NCBI RefSeq assembly: GCF_011369485.1
Contig: NZ_VXCA01000025.1
Span: 434,001-498,000 of the forward strand
Origin: Pseudomonas atagonensis
Lineage (GTDB): Bacteria; Pseudomonadota; Gammaproteobacteria; Pseudomonadales; Pseudomonadaceae
Reading direction: 5' to 3'
DNA length: 64,000 bases
Under the pieces are notes generated by a model that worked only from the letters and a program-made list of their open reading frames with translations, had not been told where the DNA came from and did not search any database. The position numbers were made by a program, and so were the translations under genes. Below, piece by piece: positions 8,494 to 16,595 of this stretch; the stretch's first letter is position 1; each line of letters begins with the position of its first letter.

Positions 8494-9536
8494 GGCTGCG
8501 ACCCGGCTTTGCTTTCGAGCGTCGGCGGCCCATCGACCAGCACGCGGAATGGCGCGGCATCGGTGCGCAGAATCAACTTGGTATCCGGCGTCACGATGGT
8601 GCCGAGGGTGTCCAATGAGCGCAGCAAGTTATACAACTGCGGCGAACCGGCGTAGGCCCGGCCATAAATCTGCGCAGCTTCGACGCGAGACTGCGCTTCG
8701 ATATCGGCGGCTTTCACGGTTGCATCCGCCTGCACAATCCGCGCATCACGCTCGGCGGCAGAACGAATTTGTGCAGCTTCGCGTTTGCCGATCGCGGTGC
8801 GCTCGGTGGCGATTGTTTCACGCTCGGCGCGCATGCGATCCACGGTGGCCGTGAGCGTGACCGAAGGCAAGGTCAGTCGTTCAATGCCCACCTGCACCAC
8901 TCGCACACCGTAAGTGGCGAGTAATTGCTGATCGATCTGCTGGCGCAATTGCGCTTCGAAATCAGCGATGCGCACCTGACTGGCATCGGTGTTCACCAGA
9001 TTCGCCAGGTCAAAACTGCTGGCGGTGGTTTCCAGCGCCGAGCCGACAAACGTGCGAATCTGCCGCGCCGCTTCATCCGGCTGGTTCTGTACCGCGCGCA
9101 TGAAACGCTGCACGTTGTCCGGATCACCTTGCACCTGCCACGCCACGTAAGCCTGAACGATGATGCGCAAACCGTCGCGGGTGCCGACATCCTGCAAGCC
9201 ACTGGACGTGGTGCGCAGACGCAGATCCACCGGGATCGCCGCTTCGAATGGCGCCGGCCAGCGCCAGTTCAAACCGGGATCAAGCAAGACTCTGGCGGGG
9301 TTGCCAAAACGGGTGATCACCGTGGCTTCACCGGAGCGAACCTGTACCAGGCTCGCCGCTGCAATCGCGAACGCCACCAACAACACCGCCCAGCCCATGC
9401 GCCGCCACGGGAATGGTCCCGCCTCTTCAGGTGCACCGTGGTGATGGTGATGATGGCCGTGATGATGGTGATGCCCGCCGTGGCCGTGATCGTGGCCGCT
9501 ATGGTCATGTTGATCGTGGGTATGCGACTGGCTCAA
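8490..9536 (-). CDS. SPFH/HflK-like protein with His-rich metal-binding N-tail
   Basis: A 348-residue SPFH protein. Residues 1-34 contain 18 histidines, with runs of five and six His, interspersed with Asp and Gly; this is a classical zinc/nickel/copper-chelating tail. A membrane segment follows (about residues 48-67), then SPFH motifs (SGEATVITRFGNPARVLLDPGL) and a coiled coil. By analogy with HflK the tail would face the cytoplasm. Because the adjacent ATPase lacks its own metal-binding domain, this tail may supply or buffer the metal; that is inference. Both ends overlap neighbouring genes by four bases. Confidence 0.87.
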   Translation of the reverse strand: MSQSHTHDQHDHSGHDHGHGGHHHHHGHHHHHHGAPEEAGPFPWRRMGWAVLLVAFAIAAASLVQVRSGEATVITRFGNPARVLLDPGLNWRWPAPFEAAIPVDLRLRTTSSGLQDVGTRDGLRIIVQAYVAWQVQGDPDNVQRFMRAVQNQPDEAARQIRTFVGSALETTASSFDLANLVNTDASQVRIADFEAQLRQQIDQQLLATYGVRVVQVGIERLTLPSVTLTATVDRMRAERETIATERTAIGKREAAQIRSAAERDARIVQADATVKAADIEAQSRVEAAQIYGRAYAGSPQLYNLLRSLDTLGTIVTPDTKLILRTDAAPFRVLVDGPPTLESKAGSQP

Positions 9537-11494
9537 TGGGTGACTCCTGGTTGAGCGTTGGTGCGCGCGGGCGACGGATCAGTCGGCAGCGTGAACGTAC
9601 GCAGGTCGATGGTCGGCGCATTACTGCTGCCGCCCAGACGATGATCGAGAATAAGCAGCCTGGCTTTGCTCAGTCCCAGACTCAGTTGACTGAGGTACTG
9701 CTCCAGCACAAAAGCCTGGCCGGCGCTGGCAAAAGCCTTTTGCTCAGCACTGAATTTCAGATCCGCCGCCTGCGCCGTCGCGTTGATTTCACGCGCATTG
9801 GCGCTGGCCTGATCCCGCGCAAGACTGGCCTGCAACTGCGCCTGATTGCTCGCTTGTGCGGCGGCGCCGCGCTCGCGGGAGATCAACGCCTGCGCGTCAA
9901 TCTGTGCCGCTTGCACGCTGTGATAAGCGTTGGCGGCACCGGCCGGCGGGTGAATCGCCTCGACCACGGTGGCGAGAATTTCCACGCCGCTGTCGAGTTT
10001 CTGCAGATCGCTTTGCATCGCACGCCCGATTTCCTCGGCCAGCCCAACCCGGTCTTCGCCGAGCAAACCGTCGAGGGTTCGCGAGGCGAAATCGTGCACC
10101 AGAATCCGGCTGGCGGTACTGCGAATCAGCGTGGGTACATCGGCGCTGTTGTACGTCGCGGCCAGCGCGGCCTGATCACTGAGGCCAATGCGATAGACGA
10201 AACGCACGTCCATGTTGACGATCTGAAAGCTCTGTTGCTCGCCCCGGCTGCTGGCGATGACCTGGGATTTATCGTTGACGTGGCTAGCGTCCCACAAGCG
10301 GTTGGCGGTCGATGGCGCGGGGCCTTCGGCGGGATCAGGCTGAACCGGCGCGGGGTTCTCGCCAACGCTGGTCGCCAACTCGTGCACGACACCGTTCTCA
10401 ATGCTCAACACGCGACCCAGCGGCCAAGGCAGCCCCGCGTGCAACCCGGGGCCGAACACTTGCACCGGTTTGCCGAAACGCTCGTACACACCGCGACCTT
10501 GCAGGGGAATCTCGTGGATGCCGGTCAACAGCCAGCCGATGACAGCCACCAGCGCCAGCACCGGCAACAACGCTCGGCGCATGTAACTGAACGCCCAGAT
10601 CTGGCGTAAATCGATGCCGAAACGGTTGTGCAATTCATGTTGCAACGCGAGCAAAGGTTGCGGCGGCCAACGCAGCATGTCGGCGACAAAACTGCGCGCC
10701 AGCAGAGTCGGCTCAAGTTGTTCGCGCCGCGGACTGAATACCGACAGAACTGCACGCAATAGCAGCTCAATCGCCACCAATCCCGGCAAGATGGCAGTCA
10801 ACACCGCAAGACGCACAGGCCACACTGCGCTTTCACCGGCGAACAATAAACACAGCGCAGCCAGTACCAGGCTGATGATCGCCACGCGAGTGAGTTGCGC
10901 CAGCGAGGCGGCTTCGGGCCACTGCGCCGGGTTCTCCTGGGCCAATTGCCGCTCCAGCACCAGCAAACCGAACGCCAGCAGCAAGGCCAATGCCGCGCCG
11001 ACCGTGGCCGACAGTCCGACGGCTGCCGCCGGGAGCGCGAGGTTCCACACTTGCTCGATGCTCAGCACTGCCAGCAACGCGCAACCACCCAGCCACAACG
11101 TCGCCGCGCCAATCAGCCCAAGCAGATGCAGACTGCGCTGATTCAGGCGCTCGAGCAGTCGTTCGTACCAGCCCTCCGGAGGCGGCGGCTCCTCCAATCC
11201 CGGCGCAATAGACGCCTGAGGATTGATCGCCCGTTCACGCCAGCGTGTCACCCACCACGCCGATTGCAGCCCGGCGAGTAAAACCAGCAGCGCCGCGCTC
11301 TGGTTGACCAGCAGTGGCAACCATAACGATTGCGGGGCAAACAGCCCGACAAAAAACGCCAGCACCCAACCGGCACCGGTCAAACCGCCAAGTCCGATGG
11401 CCAGCCGCCGCAGTCGTCTGCCCTGCGTCGCCGCCTGTTGAAAGCGCGGCAGTCCGGTCACTTGCGTGCCATCAACCTCCAGATCGACTTGCAT
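9533..11494 (-). CDS. Large SPFH-domain protein with polytopic N-terminal membrane region
   Basis: A 653-residue protein, first gene of the metal operon. Residues 1 to about 310 hold several hydrophobic segments (about six) that look like membrane helices. A further helix (about 320-340, LLPVLALVAVIGWLLTGI) leads into an SPFH domain (QGRGVYERFGKPVQVFGPGL) and a C-terminal Ala/Gln coiled coil (about 545-600). This is much longer than ordinary HflK or HflC because of the added membrane module. The end overlaps the next gene by four bases. A Zur-box-like palindrome lies 35-47 bases upstream of the ATG. The molecular function is unknown. Confidence 0.82.
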   Translation of the reverse strand: MQVDLEVDGTQVTGLPRFQQAATQGRRLRRLAIGLGGLTGAGWVLAFFVGLFAPQSLWLPLLVNQSAALLVLLAGLQSAWWVTRWRERAINPQASIAPGLEEPPPPEGWYERLLERLNQRSLHLLGLIGAATLWLGGCALLAVLSIEQVWNLALPAAAVGLSATVGAALALLLAFGLLVLERQLAQENPAQWPEAASLAQLTRVAIISLVLAALCLLFAGESAVWPVRLAVLTAILPGLVAIELLLRAVLSVFSPRREQLEPTLLARSFVADMLRWPPQPLLALQHELHNRFGIDLRQIWAFSYMRRALLPVLALVAVIGWLLTGIHEIPLQGRGVYERFGKPVQVFGPGLHAGLPWPLGRVLSIENGVVHELATSVGENPAPVQPDPAEGPAPSTANRLWDASHVNDKSQVIASSRGEQQSFQIVNMDVRFVYRIGLSDQAALAATYNSADVPTLIRSTASRILVHDFASRTLDGLLGEDRVGLAEEIGRAMQSDLQKLDSGVEILATVVEAIHPPAGAANAYHSVQAAQIDAQALISRERGAAAQASNQAQLQASLARDQASANAREINATAQAADLKFSAEQKAFASAGQAFVLEQYLSQLSLGLSKARLLILDHRLGGSSNAPTIDLRTFTLPTDPSPARTNAQPGVTH

Positions 11495-11528
11495 ATCACC
11501 CCAAGCTCATTGGCCTACTCTTCGTATC

Positions 11529-11541
11529 GTTACGATATAAC
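11529..11541. promoter_or_regulatory. Putative Zur box for the hmtA-SPFH operon
   Basis: GTTACGATATAAC differs at a single position from the Zur core GTTATNNNATAAC used in proteobacteria. It lies in the 211-base divergent region, 35-47 bases upstream of the first SPFH gene and about 165 bases from lpd3. It also overlaps a 13-base perfect palindrome TATCGTTACGATA (11525-11537). Position and sequence fit zinc-dependent repression of the metal operon. Repressor identity is inferred from the motif and from Zur control of zinc-uptake genes in pseudomonads. Confidence 0.6.
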
Positions 11542-11705
11542 GAAAAGCGTGAAATATTCGTACACAGTTGCGCTTATTCAAAGACGCCCAACCTGTCTCT
11601 TGCCTGAAGCCTTGACCGAAATGTCCGGAAACGCACATATTACGTTCGTAATTTTAATCGACGACTACTTTTAGCGATCCGCATCCCTCAACCAGGAGTA
11701 AGCGC

Positions 11706-13106
11706 ATGAGCAACTATGACGTAGTGATTCTGGGCGGCGGCCCCGGTGGCTATAACGCGGCTATCCGCGCCGGCCAATTGGGCCTCAAGGCCGCTTGCGT
11801 GGAGGGGCGCGCGACCCTTGGCGGCACCTGCCTGAACGTCGGTTGCATGCCGTCCAAAGCCTTGTTGCATGCCTCGGAGCTGTACGACGCGGCCATGGGT
11901 GCGGAGTTCGCCAACCTCGGCATCGAAGTCAAACCGACGCTCAACCTCGCGCAAATGATGAAGCAGAAAGACGAGAGCGTGGCCGGCCTGACCAAGGGCA
12001 TCGAGTTTCTGTTTCGCAAGAACAAAGTCGAGTGGATCAAGGGCTGGGGCCATATCGACGGCCCGGGCAAGGTCACGGTGACCGGCGATCAGGGCAGCAA
12101 GGTCGAGTTGACCGCCAAGGACATCATCATCGCTACCGGTTCCGAGCCCACTCCCCTGCCGGGCGTCGAGATCGACAACAGACGCATCCTCGACTCGACC
12201 GGTGCGCTGTCCCTGAGTGAAGTGCCCAGGCACCTGGTGGTGATCGGTGCCGGTGTGATCGGCCTTGAGTTGGGCTCGGTTTGGCGGCGTCTCGGAGCAC
12301 AAGTCACCGTGGTCGAATACCTTGATCGCATCTGCCCAGGCGTCGATGGCGAGGCCGGCAAAACCTTGCAGCGTTCGCTGAGCAAACAAGGCATCGCTTT
12401 CAAACTGAGTTCGAAAGTCACCAGTGCCACGTCGTCCGCCAGCGGCGTACAACTGAGCGTCGAGCCTGCTGCTGGCGGCAGCGCTGAGTTACTCGAAGCT
12501 GATTACGTGCTGGTGGCCATCGGTCGTCGCCCGTACACCCAAGGCCTGGGCCTGGAAAACGTCGGCCTGAGCACCGACAAACGCGGCATGCTCGCCAACA
12601 AACAGCACCGCACTGAAGCGGCCGGGGTCTGGGTGATCGGCGACGTGACGTCCGGGCCGATGCTCGCGCACAAGGCCGAAGACGAAGCCATGGCCTGTGT
12701 CGAGCAGATTCACGGCAAGGCCGGCGAGGTCAATTACGACCTGATCCCCAACGTGATCTACACCAAACCGGAGCTGGCCAGCGTCGGCAAGACCGAAGAA
12801 CAGCTCAAGGCAGAAGGCCGCGCCTACAAGGTCGGCAAATTCCCCTTCACCGCCAACAGCCGGGCGAAGATCAACCATGAGACCGAAGGCTTTGCCAAAG
12901 TCATTGCCGACGAGCGCACGGACGAAGTGCTCGGCGTGCATCTGGTCGGCCCGAGTGTCAGCGAAATGATCGGTGAGTTTTGTGTGGCAATGGAGTTCAG
13001 TGCTTCGGCCGAAGACATTGCCCTGACCTGCCATCCGCACCCGACACGCTCCGAGGCGTTGCGCCAGGCGGCAATGAATGTGGAGGGGATGGCGACTCAG
13101 ATGTAA
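11706..13106 (+). CDS. lpd3: Dihydrolipoamide dehydrogenase (E3)
   Basis: A 466-residue FAD/NAD flavoprotein that reoxidises dihydrolipoamide in 2-oxoacid dehydrogenase and glycine-cleavage complexes. It has the FAD site GGGPGGYNAA, the redox disulfide GGTCLNVGCMPSK, the NAD site VIGAGVIGLELGS, the second FAD motif GVWVIGDVT and the catalytic HPHPT segment near the C-terminus. AGGAG lies about seven bases before the ATG. It stands alone, away from any E1/E2 genes, like P. putida lpd3 next to cfaB, so its partner complex cannot be told from context. A REPIN follows the stop codon. Confidence 0.94.
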   Translation: MSNYDVVILGGGPGGYNAAIRAGQLGLKAACVEGRATLGGTCLNVGCMPSKALLHASELYDAAMGAEFANLGIEVKPTLNLAQMMKQKDESVAGLTKGIEFLFRKNKVEWIKGWGHIDGPGKVTVTGDQGSKVELTAKDIIIATGSEPTPLPGVEIDNRRILDSTGALSLSEVPRHLVVIGAGVIGLELGSVWRRLGAQVTVVEYLDRICPGVDGEAGKTLQRSLSKQGIAFKLSSKVTSATSSASGVQLSVEPAAGGSAELLEADYVLVAIGRRPYTQGLGLENVGLSTDKRGMLANKQHRTEAAGVWVIGDVTSGPMLAHKAEDEAMACVEQIHGKAGEVNYDLIPNVIYTKPELASVGKTEEQLKAEGRAYKVGKFPFTANSRAKINHETEGFAKVIADERTDEVLGVHLVGPSVSEMIGEFCVAMEFSASAEDIALTCHPHPTRSEALRQAAMNVEGMATQM

Positions 13107-13136
13107 TTTCAGGAAACCCATGGACTGGACTGGCAC

Positions 13137-13205
13137 TTTCGCGAGCAAGCCCGCTCCCACAGGTACAGCGATGCTCTTGTGTGTGCGGGCTTGCTTGCGA
13201 AGGAG
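13137..13205. repeat. REP doublet (REPIN)
   Basis: Inverted REP arms CGCGAGCAAGCCCGCTCCCA (13140-13159) and GTGCGGGCTTGCTTGCGAAG (about 13183-13202) with a loop of about 23 bases. It fills the gap between the convergent lpd3 and lrp-type genes and could act as a transcription attenuator or mRNA 3' end for both. Confidence 0.9.
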
Positions 13206-13215
13206 GCAACTCGGT

Positions 13216-13689
13216 CTAGAGCGGAAGATGCCCCAACGGCAAAGCCCCCGGCGTCTTCACTGTATGAATCGCGAAATTGCTGCGAATGTCACTCACCCCC
13301 GGCAGCTTCAGCAGATGGCCGCTAAGAAACCGGTCATACGCGCGTAGATCCGGCACCACCACTTGCAGCAGAAAATCCGATTCACCGGACACCAGAAACG
13401 CCGAAATCACCTCCGGCAAAGCGGTCACTGCTCGGTAAAAGGCTTCGGCCTGCTCGTCGTTGTGGCGCTCAACCTTGACCCCGACAAACACGGTCAGCCC
13501 CAACCCCACTTCATCACGATCCAGATTGGCTTGATAACCGCGAATCACCCCGGCCTCCTCCAGCATCCGCACCCGGCGCAGGCATGGCGACGCTGACAAC
13601 CCAATCTCGTCGGCCAGTTCGACGTTGCTCAACCGTCCATTGCGTTGCAGCGCGGCGAGAATCTTGCGATCGAAAGCGTCGAGTTTCAT
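13216..13689 (-). CDS. Lrp/AsnC family transcriptional regulator
   Basis: A 157-residue regulator with an N-terminal winged helix-turn-helix (MKLDAFDRKILAALQRNG; recognition helix region LSASPCLRRVRMLEE, residues about 20-48) and a C-terminal RAM/AsnC ligand domain (VFVGVKVERHND onward). Such proteins respond to amino acids. It is divergently transcribed from a LysE-type exporter gene 144 bases away, an arrangement that usually means the regulator controls the exporter in response to its substrate amino acid. The ligand is not predictable from the sequence. Confidence 0.92.
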   Translation of the reverse strand: MKLDAFDRKILAALQRNGRLSNVELADEIGLSASPCLRRVRMLEEAGVIRGYQANLDRDEVGLGLTVFVGVKVERHNDEQAEAFYRAVTALPEVISAFLVSGESDFLLQVVVPDLRAYDRFLSGHLLKLPGVSDIRSNFAIHTVKTPGALPLGHLPL

Positions 13690-13833
13690 GTTTGGCAGAT
13701 CCTGATTGCAAAGACGTAAAAGGAAAGCAGGTTATGCCAATTCATAGCCCTTTTGAAGCTGACTTCGCAAGCACCTGCCCTGCCCTTCGGCTCTAGACTG
13801 ACGCGACCGAATCGACAACGAAAGGGGTGTGGC

Positions 13834-14463
13834 GTGGCAACTCTCTGGCTGTTTTTCCTCGCATTGACTGTGGTGTACCTGTTGCCCGGCCCGGACATGA
13901 TCCTGCTGCTGCAAACCGGCGCCCGTCAGGGTCGCGGCGCAGCGTTGGCCACCGCCATGGGTCTGGGGATTGCCCGGGCTTGTCATGTGGCGTTGGCGGC
14001 GTTGGGGCTGGCGGCGCTGTTCAAGGCTGCGCCGTGGACATTCGACGTGGTGCGGCTCGCGGGGGCGGCGTACCTGTTGTGGATCGGCATTCAATGCCTG
14101 CGCAGCACGTTGCTGCCCAACCTGAACAGCGCCGGCATTGCCGACACCCGCGGACAGTGGCGTGAAGCGATTCGACGCGGTTTGCTGACCAATCTGCTCA
14201 ACCCGAAAGCGCTGCTGTTCTGCTCGGTGCTGCTGCCGCAGTTTATCGTCAATGACGGTGCGCCGGTGCTCAACCAATTCGCCCTGCTCGGTCTGCTGCT
14301 GGTCGGTGTCGGCCTGCTGTTCGACAGCGCCTACGCCCTGACCGGCGCCGCGCTGGGCCGTTGGCTGCAACACAGTCCAACCGCCCAGCGGGTTCAGCAA
14401 TGGCTGTTCGGCAGCCTGTTGATCGGCTTCGCGGTGCGCCTGACCTTCGTCCAGCAGGCCTAG
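13834..14463 (+). CDS. LysE/RhtB family amino-acid exporter
   Basis: A 209-residue inner-membrane protein with about six membrane helices. The LysE-family signature is PGPDMILLLQTGARQGRG (about residues 14-31), followed by conserved NLLNPKALLF. I chose the GTG at 13834 because AAGGGG lies just upstream and the protein then begins with the first membrane helix; an in-frame ATG at 13753 would add 27 residues that are atypical. It probably exports a hydrophobic or basic amino acid or analogue under control of the divergent Lrp-type gene. The stop codon shares bases with the convergent downstream gene (CTAG). Confidence 0.88.
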   Translation: MATLWLFFLALTVVYLLPGPDMILLLQTGARQGRGAALATAMGLGIARACHVALAALGLAALFKAAPWTFDVVRLAGAAYLLWIGIQCLRSTLLPNLNSAGIADTRGQWREAIRRGLLTNLLNPKALLFCSVLLPQFIVNDGAPVLNQFALLGLLLVGVGLLFDSAYALTGAALGRWLQHSPTAQRVQQWLFGSLLIGFAVRLTFVQQA

Positions 14464-16595
14464 CCTTTGCGGGCCTTGCGCTGGCGCCGAGTGATCAGCA
14501 GCAACGCGGCGCCCACCGTCAGCACCATCGCGCCGATCTGCACCGGCCACTTGTACGGTCGCAGCGCGCCGCGCACGGCGTCGGTGACCTGAGTGACGTA
14601 ACGCTTGTCGGCGTTTTCGAAATCCGGATACGGGCACTGGTTGCCGAAGTCCACCGCCCACGGCACATACGGGCCTTCTTTGACGTAACGCTGATACAGC
14701 GCGCTCTGTTCTTGCAGGCTGCTGTTCCAACCGGCAGCGTTGCACAACACCGCGGCAAACGCTTGACTGCTGTGCGGCAGATTATCGGCCGCACGACTGG
14801 CCAGCGCCGTGGCCACAAAGCGGTAGTGGAAACGCTGATCGGGCTGCGCTTCACTGGCTTTCTGGCGTTGCACTTCGGCATCGGCCACCAGCGGACCGAC
14901 TTGCAGTTCGGCGCTTTCCAGACTGAAACCACCGCCGAACACCGCGTAATCCGGCGCCATCTCGTAGCCGAGAATATCCATGCCCCATTCGCGCGCCGTC
15001 CACGCCGCGTTGTACAGCGCACTGGCGCGCTTCGTCGGCCACCAGGCGCTGTCGGCCTTCAGCCTTTGCTCGCCGTAGAGCTTCGCCTGATTCTGCAGAC
15101 TTTCCTGGAAATAACCGACCGCGTCCGCGTAATGCCCTTCGCGCAGCAAGCGGCGACCGAGCAGATTGCGCAGTTTTTGCGCCGAGCGCAGTTGCTCGTA
15201 ATGTTCCAGCCCTTCCTGCAGCGGTTCCTGCGGGGCTGGCACGTTAGCGTCGACGTACTGTTTGAGTTCTTCGACCGTCAGCACTCGCTCGGCGACTGTC
15301 GCGGCGTCGAACCAGTAGATGTCGTTGCTGCGATACAACTGCACGAAAGCTTGCAGGTATTCGCCGCGCTGCAACGCGAGAATCGCACTCTCACCCTCGA
15401 CGCGGCATTTCGGCTGGACGGTTTCATAGGCCCAGTCCGGCGTGCGCCGGTAGCCCCAGTCTTCGTTCTGCGGGAAAGCTTGCGCGGCTTTGGCATAGGC
15501 GGCAGCGGCGCCATTCCTGTCGCCGTCACGCACTGCCAGTTTGGCCCTGATCCACCACGCGAGACCGCCGTCACCGGCGTTCTCGAGGAAGGCTTTGGCA
15601 CTGGCGTAATCGCCCCGTTGATAATTCATCGCCGCCAGCCGGTCCGCGTTGTCGAGGCTGCCACGGGTGCTGTTCTGCAGGAGTCGGGTGAGTTTTTTCT
15701 CGTTCGGTGGCTCTTCACCGAACGACCAGCCCACCCGGCTCACCAGCGAAGCCGTGACCAGTTGCTGCACCGCTTTGTGTTCGAGCAACTTCGCCAGTTC
15801 CGCGTCAGGCAACTCGGCCAGCTCATTCATCAATTGCCTGAGCGACGTATTGCCCACCGCCGAGCCGTGCAGGTTTTGCGCTTCGTAAAGCTCGATAGCG
15901 CCGCTCCAGTCACCGGCACTGCGCAGAACCCGCGCCTCTTCGCCGAGGCTGGCGACACCCAGTTCCAGTGGATCGCTGAAGCCGTCGATGCTCATCTGAC
16001 GAGTCTGCCGGAACGCCTCGCGCGAATGCTCCAGCGCGTCGATCGCATCATCGACTTCGCTGCTCATGGCAAACCAGGTGCGGCCCAGGGAGTAAGCCGC
16101 CCAGGTGCTACGTAATGGCCGCTGCTCGGCCGGCAGCGCCAGCAGTTGGTCAAAATACTCGACGGCCAACGGATGATCACCCGTGGCAAATGCCACGGCG
16201 CCGGCCACGTACAAACGGATTTCCGCCGGCAGACTGACGCCCTGCGCATCGACCTGACGCGCATCGGTCAAGCCACGCAGTTGTTTGACCAGCGCCAGTT
16301 GCTCGGCAGTCAGACCGGACTGTTCGGCCTTTTCCCGCGCCTTGGCCAGCTCGTTCGATTCGCCGTAGTAGTCATTGGGGTTGTACGTCGCCGCTGTGAC
16401 ATTCTTCAGCCCGGCAATGGTTTTACCGAGGCGGCTGATCTCGAAGTTGAAGTTGCCCTCGGGCAAATCGGCCAGGGTCTGCCCGCGATTGTCGAGCAGA
16501 CGCAACGGGAAATCCGGCCCGCAGGCCACAGCCGAACCCAGCGGCAGGCTGAGGCTCAGGCAGAGCAGATGGCGGGGCCAGTTACGGGTCAACAT
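14460..16595 (-). CDS. Exported TPR-like protein with C-terminal membrane anchor, unknown function
   Basis: A 711-residue protein. The chosen ATG has a strong AAGGAGG site; a longer frame would add 48 unlikely residues. A signal sequence (about residues 8-25) ends in SAVAC, possibly a lipobox. The body is alpha-helical with many repeats of TPR character (e.g. AGDWSGAIELYEAQNL, YADAVGYFQESLQNQ), and a single C-terminal helix (about 685-702) ends in a basic tail RRQRKARKG. This suggests a periplasmic protein anchored in the inner membrane. It is co-transcribed with the DUF3142 lipoprotein upstream, whose end overlaps it by 14 bases. I cannot name a function. Confidence 0.82.
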   Translation of the reverse strand: MLTRNWPRHLLCLSLSLPLGSAVACGPDFPLRLLDNRGQTLADLPEGNFNFEISRLGKTIAGLKNVTAATYNPNDYYGESNELAKAREKAEQSGLTAEQLALVKQLRGLTDARQVDAQGVSLPAEIRLYVAGAVAFATGDHPLAVEYFDQLLALPAEQRPLRSTWAAYSLGRTWFAMSSEVDDAIDALEHSREAFRQTRQMSIDGFSDPLELGVASLGEEARVLRSAGDWSGAIELYEAQNLHGSAVGNTSLRQLMNELAELPDAELAKLLEHKAVQQLVTASLVSRVGWSFGEEPPNEKKLTRLLQNSTRGSLDNADRLAAMNYQRGDYASAKAFLENAGDGGLAWWIRAKLAVRDGDRNGAAAAYAKAAQAFPQNEDWGYRRTPDWAYETVQPKCRVEGESAILALQRGEYLQAFVQLYRSNDIYWFDAATVAERVLTVEELKQYVDANVPAPQEPLQEGLEHYEQLRSAQKLRNLLGRRLLREGHYADAVGYFQESLQNQAKLYGEQRLKADSAWWPTKRASALYNAAWTAREWGMDILGYEMAPDYAVFGGGFSLESAELQVGPLVADAEVQRQKASEAQPDQRFHYRFVATALASRAADNLPHSSQAFAAVLCNAAGWNSSLQEQSALYQRYVKEGPYVPWAVDFGNQCPYPDFENADKRYVTQVTDAVRGALRPYKWPVQIGAMVLTVGAALLLITRRQRKARKG

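Noticed and set aside
7432..11494. Calling the SPFH genes the true hflK-hflC pair regulating FtsH
   Set aside because: There are three SPFH genes, one with a polytopic membrane module and one with a His-rich tail, fused translationally to a metal ATPase. Canonical hflKC follows hflX and hfq, which are absent here.
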